A stretch of 64,000 nt of DNA from Alentia gelatinosa (GCA_950022655.1 OX465579.1:139819118-139883117); one strand, 5' to 3'. Positions 24,047 to 34,577 are shown, counted from the first letter of the stretch. The notes: generated from the letters alone by a model not told the origin. A program made the numbers and translations.

Positions 24047-25010
24047 CTACTTGGGCAGCAGCGAGAGGGCCTCAATGGCTGAAACCCTGTCCCCCCACCG
24101 GTATCCGTTCTGTGCCTGTAACTCCCTGTAGCGGGTGTCTAGTCCCAGAACAGACTGCCAATCGTATTTGGCAGCCAACTCGAAGACGTAGATGGTATAT
24201 GCCAGGTAGTCTTCTATGTTTTTCTTGCTAGGGTTCCTGTCCGTAGGAGGTGATATAGGACCCTCGTGTTGGCTGCCCCTATTCCGCTTATGAAATGTAC
24301 AGTAGGGCCTGCTCATCAGCGGATAACACCATCAAGCCGTCCTCTGTCTCAGTAAATTTCATCATCTCCTTTTTGCGTCTGGCTAGCCTGAGCTTGACGT
24401 GTTCAGGTACAAAGTCTGTAACCTTTAGCGCTTTATGGTCACTAGCCCGGATAGTGAGGAGCACTGTAGGGTCGTAGCCTCCCTCCGCTGGAGGGGGGTC
24501 ATAGCCCGCCCTGTGGTGAGAGTGGTCTGTTTTAGCGCTCTCCCCTTTGTTATCCTGGATCTGCTTTTATGACTTTCTCCCAGCCTGCCACCACTTCCAG
24601 GAGTGCTGTCTCGTTGTTTCCCCCCTTCTATGGTTCGGCTGTGTCGCTCCTTTTTTCCTCTTCCTTGTTCTCCGAGGCTGTACTCTCCTCCTCGATTAAC
24701 TCTGCAAACCGGCGGTTACCTAGTGTAGCCAGTGCCTGTTGTAGTCTTCTAGCCTGTCCCGGGGGGACCGAGATCTCTTTCACATCCTGCTTTGTCATGA
24801 TCATCAGAACATCATAGTCTGCATAGTTGTCTTGGACGAGGATGTTGTCTTTCGTTTGAGACCTGACGCTTTGGCCCACGGCATAAAGTGAAAGTCTGAG
24901 GTGGACTCTATCCCGTCCATCATGGTGATGCTTAGAGCATAAGCAGAGCGTGTGGTGACTGTGCGTGTACCGGAGGGCGAATGACCAGAGCCCTGGAGGT
25001 AGCTGCTCGC
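24047..25010 (-). pseudogene. Decayed gag-like gene with SAM-like motif
   Basis: Three open pieces on minus read in order. The first (24628-24879) contains DYDVLMIMTKQDVKEI followed by GQARRLQQALATLG, which resembles the core of a SAM-like domain. The middle piece, in another frame, contains PTVLLTIRASDHKALK and EHVKLRLARRKKE. The last (24047-24316) contains YVFELAAKYDWQSVLGLD, then YRELQAQNGYRWG. That ending resembles ORF1/gag proteins of tyrosine-recombinase (DIRS-like) retroelements in invertebrate genomes; the assignment is from memory of such patterns, not a search. Frameshifts and stops between the pieces make it a pseudogene. No reverse transcriptase is adjacent. Confidence 0.45.
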
Positions 25011-25299
25011 GCTCGCCTAGACCCGCCGTGGGGGTGGGGGGGGCAGACCCCTAGCTTAGCGATATCTTCACCTCTTTCGCTGAATCTTTTTAGTTTTGGT
25101 ATCTGGCCTGCTTCTATGCACAGGTGGCTTTTTTTTGTTGCATATTTTCACCAATTTTCACACTTCCATTAATCATTGCTTCATGAAAAAATAGACTAAC
25201 TGTCATTAACAGAGCTTAATTGAGTTCACCTTTAAGGAAGTGGTTTCATGCCGTCATCATTACCCCTTACCCCTGGATAAAGAAAGAGAGCCATAGTTG

Positions 25300-25700
25300 G
25301 GCAAATAAGATTTTATTGAATTTCATGAGAATGATATTTTATCGACCTTATTGAATGAAGTATTAATAAGGAAATATTAATATGATATAAGATAATGAAT
25401 AATTGTCTGTTGGATATAATGTCAATTATAATAAGTATATATAGTTATAGAATACGATTATGTAAGTATATATAGTTAAATACGATATAATAAAATATAA
25501 ATATAGGCCTACGAGAGTAGGAGAATAGGAAAGGTGAGGGTGGGTGGGTGTGTGGGTAAGAAAATGTATGTGTGTACGGAGTGGACTACTGAGGAAGAGT
25601 GAGGGGTAGGTGAGGGTAGAGTGGCTGCACGTGGGTGCATTGTCCATGTGAGGTATGCTGGAGGGTGTGAGCGCGCAGGGTGCACTGTTGAGGGGGGGCA
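25300..25700. other. AT-rich then G/T-rich segment
   Basis: No gene. A GGGTGGGTGGGTGTGTGGG tract near 25535 and further G-rich runs to 25697 resemble those at 12300-12370 and 16810-16920. It may be the terminal region of the element carrying the gag-like pseudogene next to it. Confidence 0.35.
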
Positions 25701-26089
25701 TAAGCTCCCAAAAAACTCTCCTTTAAAAACCTGATCGAACTGGAGCTACCTAACCTACTATGACTATTGACTTTGAATGATAGAACGCAAATAGGTCAGG
25801 TTGATGTTGTTGCCTTGTACCGTTATTTTATCACTATTGATAATATCACCTATTTACTTTATGCATAATTATGTGTTACCTTGTACATGTGTCTCGACTA
25901 TTTCATGGAAGAACTGTTCCCAACAGAATGAAATGAAAACTCTAGTTGACAAGAAAACAAAAAAATGACCACCCTTGACCAAAGGCCATGAGTCACCATT
26001 TGCTATTCATGTATTCATCTGGTATAAGACACAGACACAGTGAAGAATGCCTGTAAGCAAGTGCTTCGCATCAATAACAAAATACAAAT

Positions 26090-26645
26090 TGATATCTGGC
26101 ATAACTATTTCATGAATTACATACACAATAACACATTTGACTGGTTTTGTGTACGAGTGGCCATAATCTCCGGGAAGTTGATGCGTAGTAATATCCGAGC
26201 GATTAGCGAGGATATTACGTCGTCAACTACGAGGAGATTACGGTCATTTGTATACAAAACCAGTTGTTATTGTATCTATTACCCACCTACAAGATTGATA
26301 ACAAATCTATTGCAATTAAAAAGTTTCTGTAAGCCATTTAGTTCAAGACATCACAGCACTGTCCAGTGTGGCAGTAATTCGGCGTACATACACCAATAAT
26401 ATAGTTCGCCATTAATCTGCACTTTTAGCATGTAAAGTGTGTTATGACAGTGATCTCTGATGGTAAATGAGATTATTATGATTGATTCTAAATAATTAGC
26501 ATTGAAGGAACATTCAAGAAACTTATTTCGAAGTACACAATGATTCAACCTCTTTATGGACAGGACTATTTTTCCGGAATCTCCTGCAGGAGATTCTGAC
26601 ATGCCAGAATCTCCGGGTAGAGCTCTAATTCCAGGTGCCCTATAC
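26090..26645 (+). repeat. Dispersed repeat family A, copy 2 (with hairpin)
   Basis: A hairpin at 26140-26264 (arms start CTGGTTTTGTGTACGAGTGG) is followed by a stretch shared with 53780-54145 at high identity by eye, including CCACCTACAAGATT, ATGAGATTATTATGA and the CTCCTGCAGGAGATTC palindrome. No coding potential. Confidence 0.75.
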
Positions 26646-26932
26646 TATTGATACTTTATAGACTATGATATGAAATATGTGACATATGGAATGTTGACTC
26701 TACTGGACATTACCAACATGGTACCATGTCGCCACATTATAAAGAAAACCAGACATGTTCGGACTATCACTACCCTCATGTTGAGCACTAAGCTATAACC
26801 AATAATTATTTTATTATTTTTTCTAAATATTTAGAAATTTGTATCTCGCACCTGGTGGGGTGGTATTGATATTTATTTCAAATTTGAACGATGAAGGTAT
26901 AAAGGCTGGCCCCATCTTACGCGAATCTGTAT

Positions 26933-27571
26933 ATGGAATCACTAGAAACAAAGCTTCTGGAGGGGTACAACCTCAAACCCAAGGTTTGGTGGAGTAATAT
27001 CGATGATATATTCTATATCTGGGAACATGGGGAGAATGAATTACAGAACTGGTTCGAATACCTCAACCATGCATACCATAGTATAAAATTCATGATGGAA
27101 ACCTCCAAAACCCATGTGAATTTCTTAGATACTTCGGTCAAAATAGGTTTGGACTATAGACTGTACACCGATCTGTTCACCACACCAACGGACAAGAACA
27201 CGTACCTAAGATACGAATCCTCCCACCCTCCTTCACAAAAGAAGAGCATCCCTTTCTCACAAATGCTGCGAGTAAAACGGATATGCTCAAAAGATGCAGA
27301 CTACCAAAGACATGCATCACAAAAAATGAAAGACTTCTGGGCCAGAGGTTACCCGGAGAAACTCCTCAGGGAATGCAAAAAGAGAGTAGACTCCACACCC
27401 AGAGAGGACACTCTCAAACCAAAGGTGAAAAAGGATGAGGAAGGAGAAAAAACCTTTCTAATCAGCACCTACAGAGAGGGAAAACCCATACTCCCTTCGA
27501 TAGTTGAAAAAACTGGGAGATATTCAGCAAATCCATTACCACCAAAGGCCTCTACAAGAGCAACCTGGTGA
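26933..27571 (+). pseudogene. Penelope-like RT, C-terminal part (frameshifted)
   Basis: Begins at the catalytic motif (IDDIFYIWEHGENEL), followed by FMMETSKTHVNFLD, then the family-diagnostic YLRYESSHPPSQKKSIPFSQ and LRVKRICS (the 'SSHP...SIPYSQ..R..RICS' signature of Penelope RTs). The thumb and linker follow. The frame is lost around 27500-27510 within an A6 run (a one-base change), so this ORF ends at 27571 while the nuclease continues in another frame. The N-terminal RT motifs are absent: the copy is 5' truncated close to the left inverted repeat. Confidence 0.85.
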
Positions 27572-28041
27572 AAGGATACAAACGCCCAAAAAATCTGAAA
27601 GACCATTTGGTCAGAGCCAGGACAACCTTTCACCCAGAAGGTGAAGCCAAAACCAGTACCCACAGTAACATCTGCAACAAACCAAACTGCAAATACTATG
27701 CAATACTGAACAAAGGACCCACACTCAAGTCCAAAACGAAGGGCACCACACGCAAGTGCAGAACCAACATCACGTGCAATAGCTCGAATGTGATATATTG
27801 CATCGAATGCAAAAAATGCAAATCACAATATGTTGGCCAAACAAAAAGGAAAATCAAAGAGAGGATCTCAGAATATCTGAGATCAATCCGACAAGAAAGT
27901 GCTATAAGCAATGTGCCAAAGCACTTTAACCAATGTACCCACAAGGGTGTAGAGGATGTCCAGGTATATATCCTAGACTTCATCTACAGGCATCCAGACA
28001 GCAAACGCGCTGGCATACTCAGGGACAAAATTGAGTACTAA
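27556..28041 (+). pseudogene. Penelope-like GIY-YIG endonuclease domain
   Basis: Continues the element in a second frame from LVKGYKRPKNLKDHLVRA. It has a Cys-rich segment (CNKPNCKYY and CRTNITCNSSNVIYCIECKKC) leading into YCIECKKCKSQYVGQT, the GIY-YIG core: Tyr-Cys-Ile and Tyr-Val-Gly with the downstream basic helix KRKIKERISEYLRS. It stops after RDKIEY because a 295-bp composite element is inserted there. The missing tail (WIHTLKTQAPQGMN and stop at 28400-28402) resumes right after the insertion. Confidence 0.85.
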
Positions 28042-28334
28042 AGAAGAAACCAACAAGTTTTGGTCAAAGTCGTCGTTCTCCACGAGTTTGATGCGGTGTG
28101 ATATGAACGAGGCGACAGCCGAGTAAATATCATGTAGCATTCAAACGAGTTGCAGAATGACTTCTTTGACCAAAACGAGTAGCTTTCTGTATTTATCTCA
28201 CCCCTATACACATTAAAAGAATGGATCACACACAGGATGTAGACCATGGAGAACGGACCGCAATACTCGTAGGGGCATGGAGAACGAGATCCCAATGTTA
28301 AGCCTATGGGCATTTATTCCAGGGGTGAGATAAA
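28040..28334 (-). mobile_element. Composite hairpin element, copy 2, inserted in the Penelope-like ORF
   Basis: The coding frame of the Penelope-like nuclease breaks at 28039 and resumes at 28335. ACT at 28037-28039 and 28335-28337 may be a 3-bp target duplication. The insert holds a hairpin (arms about 28057-28094 and 28137-28176, imperfect) and module T (28192-28334) with ends TTTATCTCACCCC / GGGGTGAGATAAA. On minus it carries CCATAGGCTTAACATTGGG. The hairpin apex on minus is CTCGGCTGTCGCCTCGTTC. The outer end on minus (GTTGGTTTCTTC) matches copy 3. Confidence 0.7.
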
Positions 28335-28619
28335 ACTGGATCCACACACTGAAAACTCAGGCCCCACAGGGAATGAACACAATGGATAGCAAATATGGAT
28401 AGAACCATCCTCAAAGCCACATCAAAAATTCTTTCAAATTTGAAATAAATATCAATACCACCCCACCAGGTGCGAGATACAAATTTCTATGCTTTTTTTA
28501 GGCTCTATCCATAACACGACTATGAGTGACTGCTCTCAAGTAATGTCTAAAAATTAGGATAGGAGAAAAAACACTCCACACAGATAGATATATGGACATA
28601 TATCGACAAAAACAAAGAC

Positions 28620-28670
28620 CTATAGACCGGCTATTAATCGCCTGATGAGACGAGACCGTCGAAACTATTG
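28620..28670 (+). ncRNA. Candidate hammerhead ribozyme (degenerate) in the Penelope-like terminus
   Basis: CTGATGA (28642-28648), a 4-bp stem GACG/CGTC with loop AGAC, then GAAA (28661-28664) give the two conserved boxes and stem II of a hammerhead. CTATAG (28620-28625) and CTATTG (28665-28670) can form stem III with one mismatch. The base after CTATAG is A where a cleavable NUH triplet needs U, and stem I is weak, so this copy may be inactive. Penelope-like elements are known to carry hammerhead motifs in their long repeats. An adjacent hairpin (AATAAACCC/GGGTTTATT, 28677-28702) is perfect. Confidence 0.6.
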
Positions 28671-28734
28671 AGCAAGAATAAACCCCCAATACGGGTTTAT
28701 TTCATAATACACAGAGATAAGGTTTGAAACAGGC

Positions 28735-29060
28735 CCCACAGAGGGAGCCAGAACCCAATATAAAGCAGTTCTGAATCTACACACCAGGATTTGGATCCTG
28801 GAACACCCACAAGAGGAGTGGAGGCGCCACCAGCGAGTGAGCCCGTCCACACATAGAACATTGCTGACCATTGGTCATTCAAATTTCGTGCCGCTCTTTG
28901 TTCAACAGATTGACCAATGAGAACACGGAATACACACCATGTGACCACAATGAACCAATGAAGGTCTTACTCTCTGAATAAATTAACATAAAGCAGGCCA
29001 CAGCCCGCGGACCACTGCACTGAGACAGTCACTTGCTCGATAGTTGCAAAGCCGCAACGT
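28735..29060 (+). promoter_or_regulatory. CCAAT-box-rich segment downstream of the Penelope-like element
   Basis: ACCATTGGTC, GACCAATGAG and AACCAATGAAGG occur within 90 bases near 28870-28960, with a GCGCCACCAGCGAG segment before them. A similar grouping (three CCAAT boxes after a CCATCTAGTGG) lies at 46640-46900. Promoter function of the pseudo-LTR is inference. Confidence 0.3.
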
Positions 29061-29374
29061 CCCCTCCACATATAACCAATAATTACGTTAAAGGCATATC
29101 CTACAATTCACAGTGGCGCCACCTGGTGATTTTTAAATAATGTCAATTATTAGTCAAAACTTGTTTCTTGGGATTCATTCCAATTTTTACCTACTATATT
29201 TAAAACGGTAGAATTCCGTCGAATCCGCTTGGAGAATCTTCTGCACATAGGGACAGTGTGAACTCGATCTAGGGTGGGAGATTGAAGCCCCACGGGAGTG
29301 AGATTCTCGTGTAGGGAAAAACTTGAACCTGTTCTTCTTTTTTGTAGGACTATACATAGATATACTTTTTCTCT

Positions 29375-29700
29375 TATGATTCATTTCAAGCCATGCCAAA
29401 ATCAAAGTTTAGAATTGTAGTTTTCTTATCTACTTTTCTCGTGAGAAACCAATGAGATTGCAAGATTTCGCTGGTACCCGTTTCGAAACTCCGCTGATTC
29501 CCCCACCCACCAACAGAGCTCTGTCCTCTGCCAACAGCCTAAGTATTTGACCTCTCTAGAGCACCCATTTTTGTGGAGCAGTCAGCAGACTCTTCGACTC
29601 CGAATGCGAACGACGGTGGTTCGAACCCTGCTCTCGTCAGTCTGATATTTCATTTTTCTATATTTTTCGGACTCGACGAAGTCGCTAGTACTGAGTAAAA
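29375..29700 (+). repeat. tRNA-derived SINE family, copy 2
   Basis: TGTGGAGCAGTCAGCAGACT and, downstream, GGTGGTTCGAACCC (a perfect B box) form a tRNA-like block at about 29571-29635. Flanking segments match the inverse of 22975-23300. Not an intact tRNA gene: no paired acceptor stem is seen. Confidence 0.7.
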
Positions 29701-30134
29701 TTATTGTACCAGTAGAACTCACTCCAGCCACCACAGGGACACATGTAGGACTAGGAAAGATATATAAAGATATATGTGCATACAAGATCAGGTCACAAGA
29801 TTTGTACATGATATAGCCCCACTGGTTCATAGACCGGGAGTATAGTTGCATGTGCTGTCCACATATAATGTCCATTATACTACTATGGAGATATCTGACG
29901 TCACATAGATACTAGGTGAGAGGTTAGGTCCAGTTCACATTTACCAGGTTATGTAAAGATGAATTTCCTATATATAAATTACATATGATTGTCCATAAAT
30001 GTTTTCATTGATCAATCTTAAATTTCATAGGTATATTTACTTATTATTGGTTTTTGTTAAATTTGGAGTAAGAGGATTGGCTGTCTTATTTTTTCAGATT
30101 TGAGTTTTATTTGTTTAAATGGACGGGGCATCTG

Positions 30135-30420
30135 CATCCATTGGTCATCTGACATACGTGTATTTACACTATGATATGGTCATTTGACCTCTTGTCAAGG
30201 TATGATGTTTCTAACTGTGATAATGGTCATTTGACTGAGATGTTACAAGTTCCAGATAATACGGTGACTTTTCATTGATATTGTGGTCATTTGACCTACG
30301 AATCAGTGAGTTCCAGATTCAAGTTGAAGTCCCAGCGGGCATCATACGTGTGCTCATCAGTCGTGTTGGTCATTTGACTATGGTAACTGAGTCAACACGT
30401 TTTGGTTATGTGACCACTTA
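30135..30420. repeat. Array of GGTCATTTGAC motifs
   Basis: GGTCATTTGAC or a one-base variant recurs at about 30142, 30178, 30225, 30284 and 30368, with a weaker form near 30404. Spacing is irregular (about 36-84 bases) with little similarity between, so this is a motif cluster rather than a simple tandem repeat. Two copies read GGTCATTTGACC, a full palindrome of nuclear-receptor-type half-sites spaced by two bases. Confidence 0.6.
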
Positions 30421-31064
30421 CAGGTAAGTGTGTGATCCACCAAGCTGGAGATAGTGCCGGCTGATGGAATTGTGTTGGAATTGTGGATGTTGGTGTCAAC
30501 GGCCAGCCCAAATTGCTCATCTGCTGACATAATCGGCTTAGTGGATCAGGTAATAAGGCGGCCACGGCCGGCCACAGCCAGACCCACCCACCACCGGCCC
30601 TCATTGTGTCACCCAAAACCCAGTCGGCCCCTGGTGTCGGCTGGTCTGTTAGACGGAGCCTTGCCCTGGCCAGCCCCAAATGCCATTGTTTTCCTCAACT
30701 ATTGAGCGTCGGCCCAACCTAATTTGCATATTCGTGTGGCATTGGCTGTAATTTCCCTAGCTGACACAAAACTGATTAGTTTGATTTCTAGTGGTGGCCG
30801 GCCGGCCAATGACGCTGAGAGCATGGACCGCTTGCCCGCATATACTGCAGACAGTTTGGCCACTTTGGGAGGAATCCCAGAGCGTGCCACACACTTTCAT
30901 AACATCAAGGCTTATCTTTATTTACTTTCATTGTTCCGTTAACTGCAATATATCGAGGTTATTTGATGAGCTATCATCGTTCCCGTCTGAATCCCAACAT
31001 GGCGGCACACTGCTTCACTCGATTACCGGGTTTTGCACAGCCGGAGCAGCGTAGTGTATCATGG

Positions 31065-31378
31065 TTTATCCTACCCCTAATAAAAAACTCCATAGGCTTA
31101 ACATTGGGTCACTGTATTCGGTCTGGACTTCAGAAAAATGAAAAATATTGCTCTAGTGGAATACACTTGAAAAATGACATCATTTGTTAATGTAGAAGTA
31201 ATTTAGACGGGCGGGGTAGGATAAATTCTAAACCAAACTCGAGTTAGTCGTGTTATTGTTCATCGCACTCCAGCAAGATCGCGTATAAAGCTCTCGGCTT
31301 CGCCTCGCGCAGTAGGTACGCGATCTTGCCGTCGTGCGATAAACAACAACATGACTAACTTTTGTTTGGTTTCTCCAT
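31065..31378 (+). mobile_element. Composite hairpin element, copy 3
   Basis: Module T (31065-31225) begins TTTATCCTACCCC, carries CCATAGGCTTAACATTGGG and ends GGGGTAGGATAAA. The adjacent hairpin (31231-31372) has arms of about 50 bases with mismatches, starting AACCAAACTCGAGTTAGTCG. Its apex contains CTCGGCTTCGCCTCG. The outer end GTTTGGTTTCTCC parallels copy 2. Confidence 0.7.
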
Positions 31379-31710
31379 AGTATTTGGCACACCGCCTATC
31401 AGATCAATGGAGAACTTGGCTTGCGCATTAGTGCGTGTAAAGACAGACAGTCCATAGGGACTGCTGCCACCTTGTGTTTCCTGTGGGAACTAACCAACAA
31501 TACTTCTGCTGCCATCTAGTGTCAGACACTAGGGAGTGATTGTTATTTTGATTATACCTTTAGAGTTTAGACATCATTTCTTCAAGAATAATGTCATGCT
31601 ATGGTTATATATGTATCTAACTAAGATGATATCAATCCTGTCTTTTGATTTAGTACCTTTGCAAATGTTTTATAAAGGAAAGGGGATAGGATTACAACTT
31701 TGTTTATACA

Positions 31711-31836
31711 GGAAGTGCCTTCCAAATACTGTAGCTCCCTCTGAGCACATGGAGCCAAAACCACACAAAGAAGAGAGTAGCTCCTGTTCCTCTCCAGCAA
31801 AAGATGAAATAATCAAGTAATAAAGCAACAAGGAGG
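31711..31836 (+). CDS. Candidate terminal coding exon, unrecognised
   Basis: TTTATACAG acceptor, then an open segment containing NTVAPSEHMEPKPHKEESSS and SPAKDEIIK ending in two consecutive TAA stops, followed shortly by a GTATGT donor-like string. The content is polar and low in complexity. Inside the TIR-flanked segment. Weak evidence. Confidence 0.25.
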
Positions 31837-32860
31837 TATGTTAACTAGATATATATGTCAATATAGATCCAAGGAACATGTTTGATGTAACTTTTACATA
31901 AGTTGATGCATTTTTATGTGTAGATTATGAAGCCAAGCACTATAGTGGTTGAATCATGTAGAGATTTGTATTGGAACTCTCTTTGTCTTTGCTGTAACTG
32001 TGGCCATAGCCCCTCTTCATGTCAGTTCAGAGTTTTATTGAGATATTACAGTGATTTCAGGTATCATAGTTTGTCACTATGAGTTTACTGTAATTTTGAC
32101 TGAGTACTGTAGTCTGCCACTAAGGGTTAACTGTTCCTCTATATGAGTAATGCACTTTGTCACTATCACTATGAGTCTAATTTAGAAGTATTATAGTTTA
32201 CTGTCACTTTTGCTATAAATGTAAATGACAGCTACTGTTAACCCTTCCTAAGATATGTAATATGGTTTGATTTATAGTTTTCACGGAGAGTACTGGAGAA
32301 TAATGGAAATAAAGAAGACGACAAACTTTCCTAACAAACTTTCTTCAGCCTCTTCTGTCAAGACCCTTGTCCCCCATTTTGAGAGTAAGGAAACCCACGG
32401 CAGATCTGCGCACAGGACACTTCATTGAAGATCCGGTGGCTGCCGTTATAGTGCGGCCAACATCCACCAGATGGCAGCAGCAAAACCGCTTTGTATGCAT
32501 CGCATCGCCAGTGTCAGTCGGGCGCGGCACTTGGTAGACCCGCTTGCTTGACTCCCCCGAACCTGGTGTGGATGACATGTGGATGTTGGCACGGCCAGAA
32601 ATAGAGGATTTGGTGGATGAGCACGCAGAATTTAGAGAATTCAGGGCCGGCGCCCGCTAGGATCGTCGGCTGGCCAGTAGAAAACAGTCGGCCGGCCATC
32701 TCTGGCCATCTCTGAGCGTCTGTTTGGTGGATCACACGTTTAACAGTCGTACGTCAGGTTTTTCAGGCACTTGCAGAAATAAGCAGTACAATCTATACTT
32801 CAAGCAGCACATATATAAATAAGTCTACACAAGGAAAGTACAAAGAAGTAAGAAAAAGGA

Positions 32861-33368
32861 AATAATAGTAGTAATGAGATGACTATTGTAGCAAGTTCGC
32901 CGTTTAGGGATAATTAGAAGACTTCAAGATATTTGTGGCGTACAAGAAAACAATAATATTAGAGTTACAGAAGGGGTAAGATCAAAATCCGGTGATAAGA
33001 TATTGTTTCACTTACCGAGTCCAAAAAAAGATAAATTTAAAGAATCATGCGTTTATTATGGTATCTTACTATGGAACTCTATAACAAAAGAAATGCAACA
33101 TGAAATGTCAAAGAAATAATAGTAGTAATGAGATGACTATTGTAGCAAGTTCGCCGTTTAGGGATAATTAGAAGACTTCAAGATATTTCCGGCGTACAAG
33201 AAAACAATAATATTAGAGTTAGAGAAGGGGTAAGATCAAAATCCGGTGATAAAATATTGCTTCACTTACTGAGTCCAAAAAAAGATAAATTTAAAGAATC
33301 ATGCGTTTATAATGGTATCTTACTATGGAACTCTATAACAAAAGAAATGCAACATGAAATGTCAAAGA
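32861..33368 (+). pseudogene. LINE 3' coding tail in a 254-bp tandem duplication
   Basis: Units 32861-33114 and 33115-33368 are nearly identical. Each encodes IRRLQDI, later VRSKSGDKILFHLPSPKKDK, then LLWNSITKEMQ, the 'LWN.L..' C-terminal pattern of Jockey/CR1-type LINE proteins. The second continues a few codons to a stop near 33412. The duplicated unit contains stops in some frames, so this is not functional. Confidence 0.7.
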
Positions 33369-33869
33369 AATTGTTTAAAACGGGGGTTCAAAATATGATA
33401 ATACACGAATGATTCAGATATGGGACGATAGATGAAGGTCGAACAAGTAGATTATGTCTACTAAGTGGGTTTTTTTATCCTTTTTATACTTGGTGTGGGT
33501 TTTGATAGATATATTGTATATTGTTGTATGTGAGTTGAGTGTATAGAAAATGAGATCGTTTGATTGTAATATATTATCGGATTGTATACGGTAATTTCAA
33601 TATAATTGTTGAGGACGACCAAAACTATATGTAACTGATTATATGATCATAAGTTTAAAAGATGATTCTTATTTTGTATCACATTGTTGTCCATTGCCTA
33701 GAGGACCGGTTGCATAAGCCAAACGCAATAAAGACATCTTTCAAGTCGAAGATCTTTCCCGCATCTTACATTTCCGGCAGAGTGTTTCTACTGAATGCCA
33801 GTGACTCTCTGAATTGTGGCGCCCGGGTGGAACCCTGCATGGTAGTTCAGGTTTCTTAATTAAAGACAA

Positions 33870-34577
33870 ATGCGGGTATCGCATTGCCCCCTGTGTCTAC
33901 TAAATTTAACAATTCCCTGGCTGACTTCTATGTCCTTAGAAGATATATGTTTCAATCCCATGAGTCTCATAGTGGAAAATAAAGAAAATGAACACATTGA
34001 TATTCTTAATTGCACGAATAAGAAAATCTACAACTTTCTACTTGCTAACCTCTGTCGTATTCCCACTGCACAGGAAAAATGGAATAAATACTGGAAATTA
34101 CATAGCCTCCCTTCCCCCAAATGGAATATCAGCTACTCTCAAATATATCAAGCTACTAGGGAAACAAAACTCCAATCCCTCCACTATAGGATTCTCAATA
34201 ATCTTATCCCAACCAATAAATACTTGTTTGACAAAAGAATCCTGGAGGACCCTAGATACTCATACTGTAGTGAGAAAGATGACATCCCTCACTTTTTTGT
34301 TGAATTTTCCACAGTCCGACCTTTTTGGGACTCAGTTTTGAGCTGGATTAGGAAAACTCTACAAGTAACACTGAACCCATCTCAGATACAATGTCTTTTT
34401 GGAATAGAAAGTACCTCTGAAAGCTCACAAATCAGAAATTTCCTCTTGATACATATCAAGTTTTATATTTACAAACAAAAACTATTTCATGAAAACCACC
34501 TATCTTTATATGAATGGAATACAGAACCCAAAAGGTCCTTGTTGATAAAAAAAACAAATATGTCTCCTGGAAAATAA
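33870..34577 (+). pseudogene. LINE (L1/Tx1-type) C-terminal domain with zinc-finger-like end
   Basis: Matches the region after the RT domain in L1-like elements: ISYSQIYQATRETKLQSLHY, then RILNNLIPTNKYLF, then YCSEKDDIPHFFVE and RPFWDSVLSWI. In intact copies the last part is a Cys-x2-Cys ... His ... Cys zinc-finger-like motif ('CxxC...DxxxHxFxxC...FW'). Here a Tyr replaces one Cys (YSYCSE) and a Phe the last (VEFS), so the motif is damaged. RT motifs are missing: 5' truncated. Confidence 0.75.

Larger units (their letters stand above)
26832..28489 (+). mobile_element. Penelope-like element body with 57-bp inverted flanks
   Basis: The boundaries are a perfect 57-bp inverted repeat (26832-26888 against 28433-28489). 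Inside are a 5'-truncated reverse transcriptase, a GIY-YIG nuclease, and a later insertion at 28040-28334. RT plus GIY-YIG on one reading direction is the mark of endonuclease-bearing Penelope-like elements. Their long repeats (pseudo-LTRs) may be direct or inverted, so inverted flanks fit. The copy is inactive (frameshift, truncation, insertion). Confidence 0.85.
30430..32737. mobile_element. Possible DNA transposon segment with 14-bp terminal inverted repeats
   Basis: GTGTGATCCACCAA (30430-30443) is perfectly inverted at 32724-32737, and both ends lead into GC-rich GGCCGGC-containing sequence. The interior has no recognisable transposase and includes composite element copy 3, so it would be a non-autonomous or gutted element. 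No target duplication is seen. Shared ends could also come from two separate copies. Confidence 0.4.

Noticed and set aside
28498..28948. Minus-strand ORFs after the Penelope-like element
   Set aside because: Low-quality peptides over the terminal repeat and ribozyme-like region.
29571..29635. A true tRNA gene
   Set aside because: The B box is perfect but no acceptor stem pairs, and the block is part of a dispersed SINE.
30350..30365. CTGATGAG (minus) as another hammerhead core
   Set aside because: No GAAA box or stem II follows. The same applies to the occurrence near 24310.
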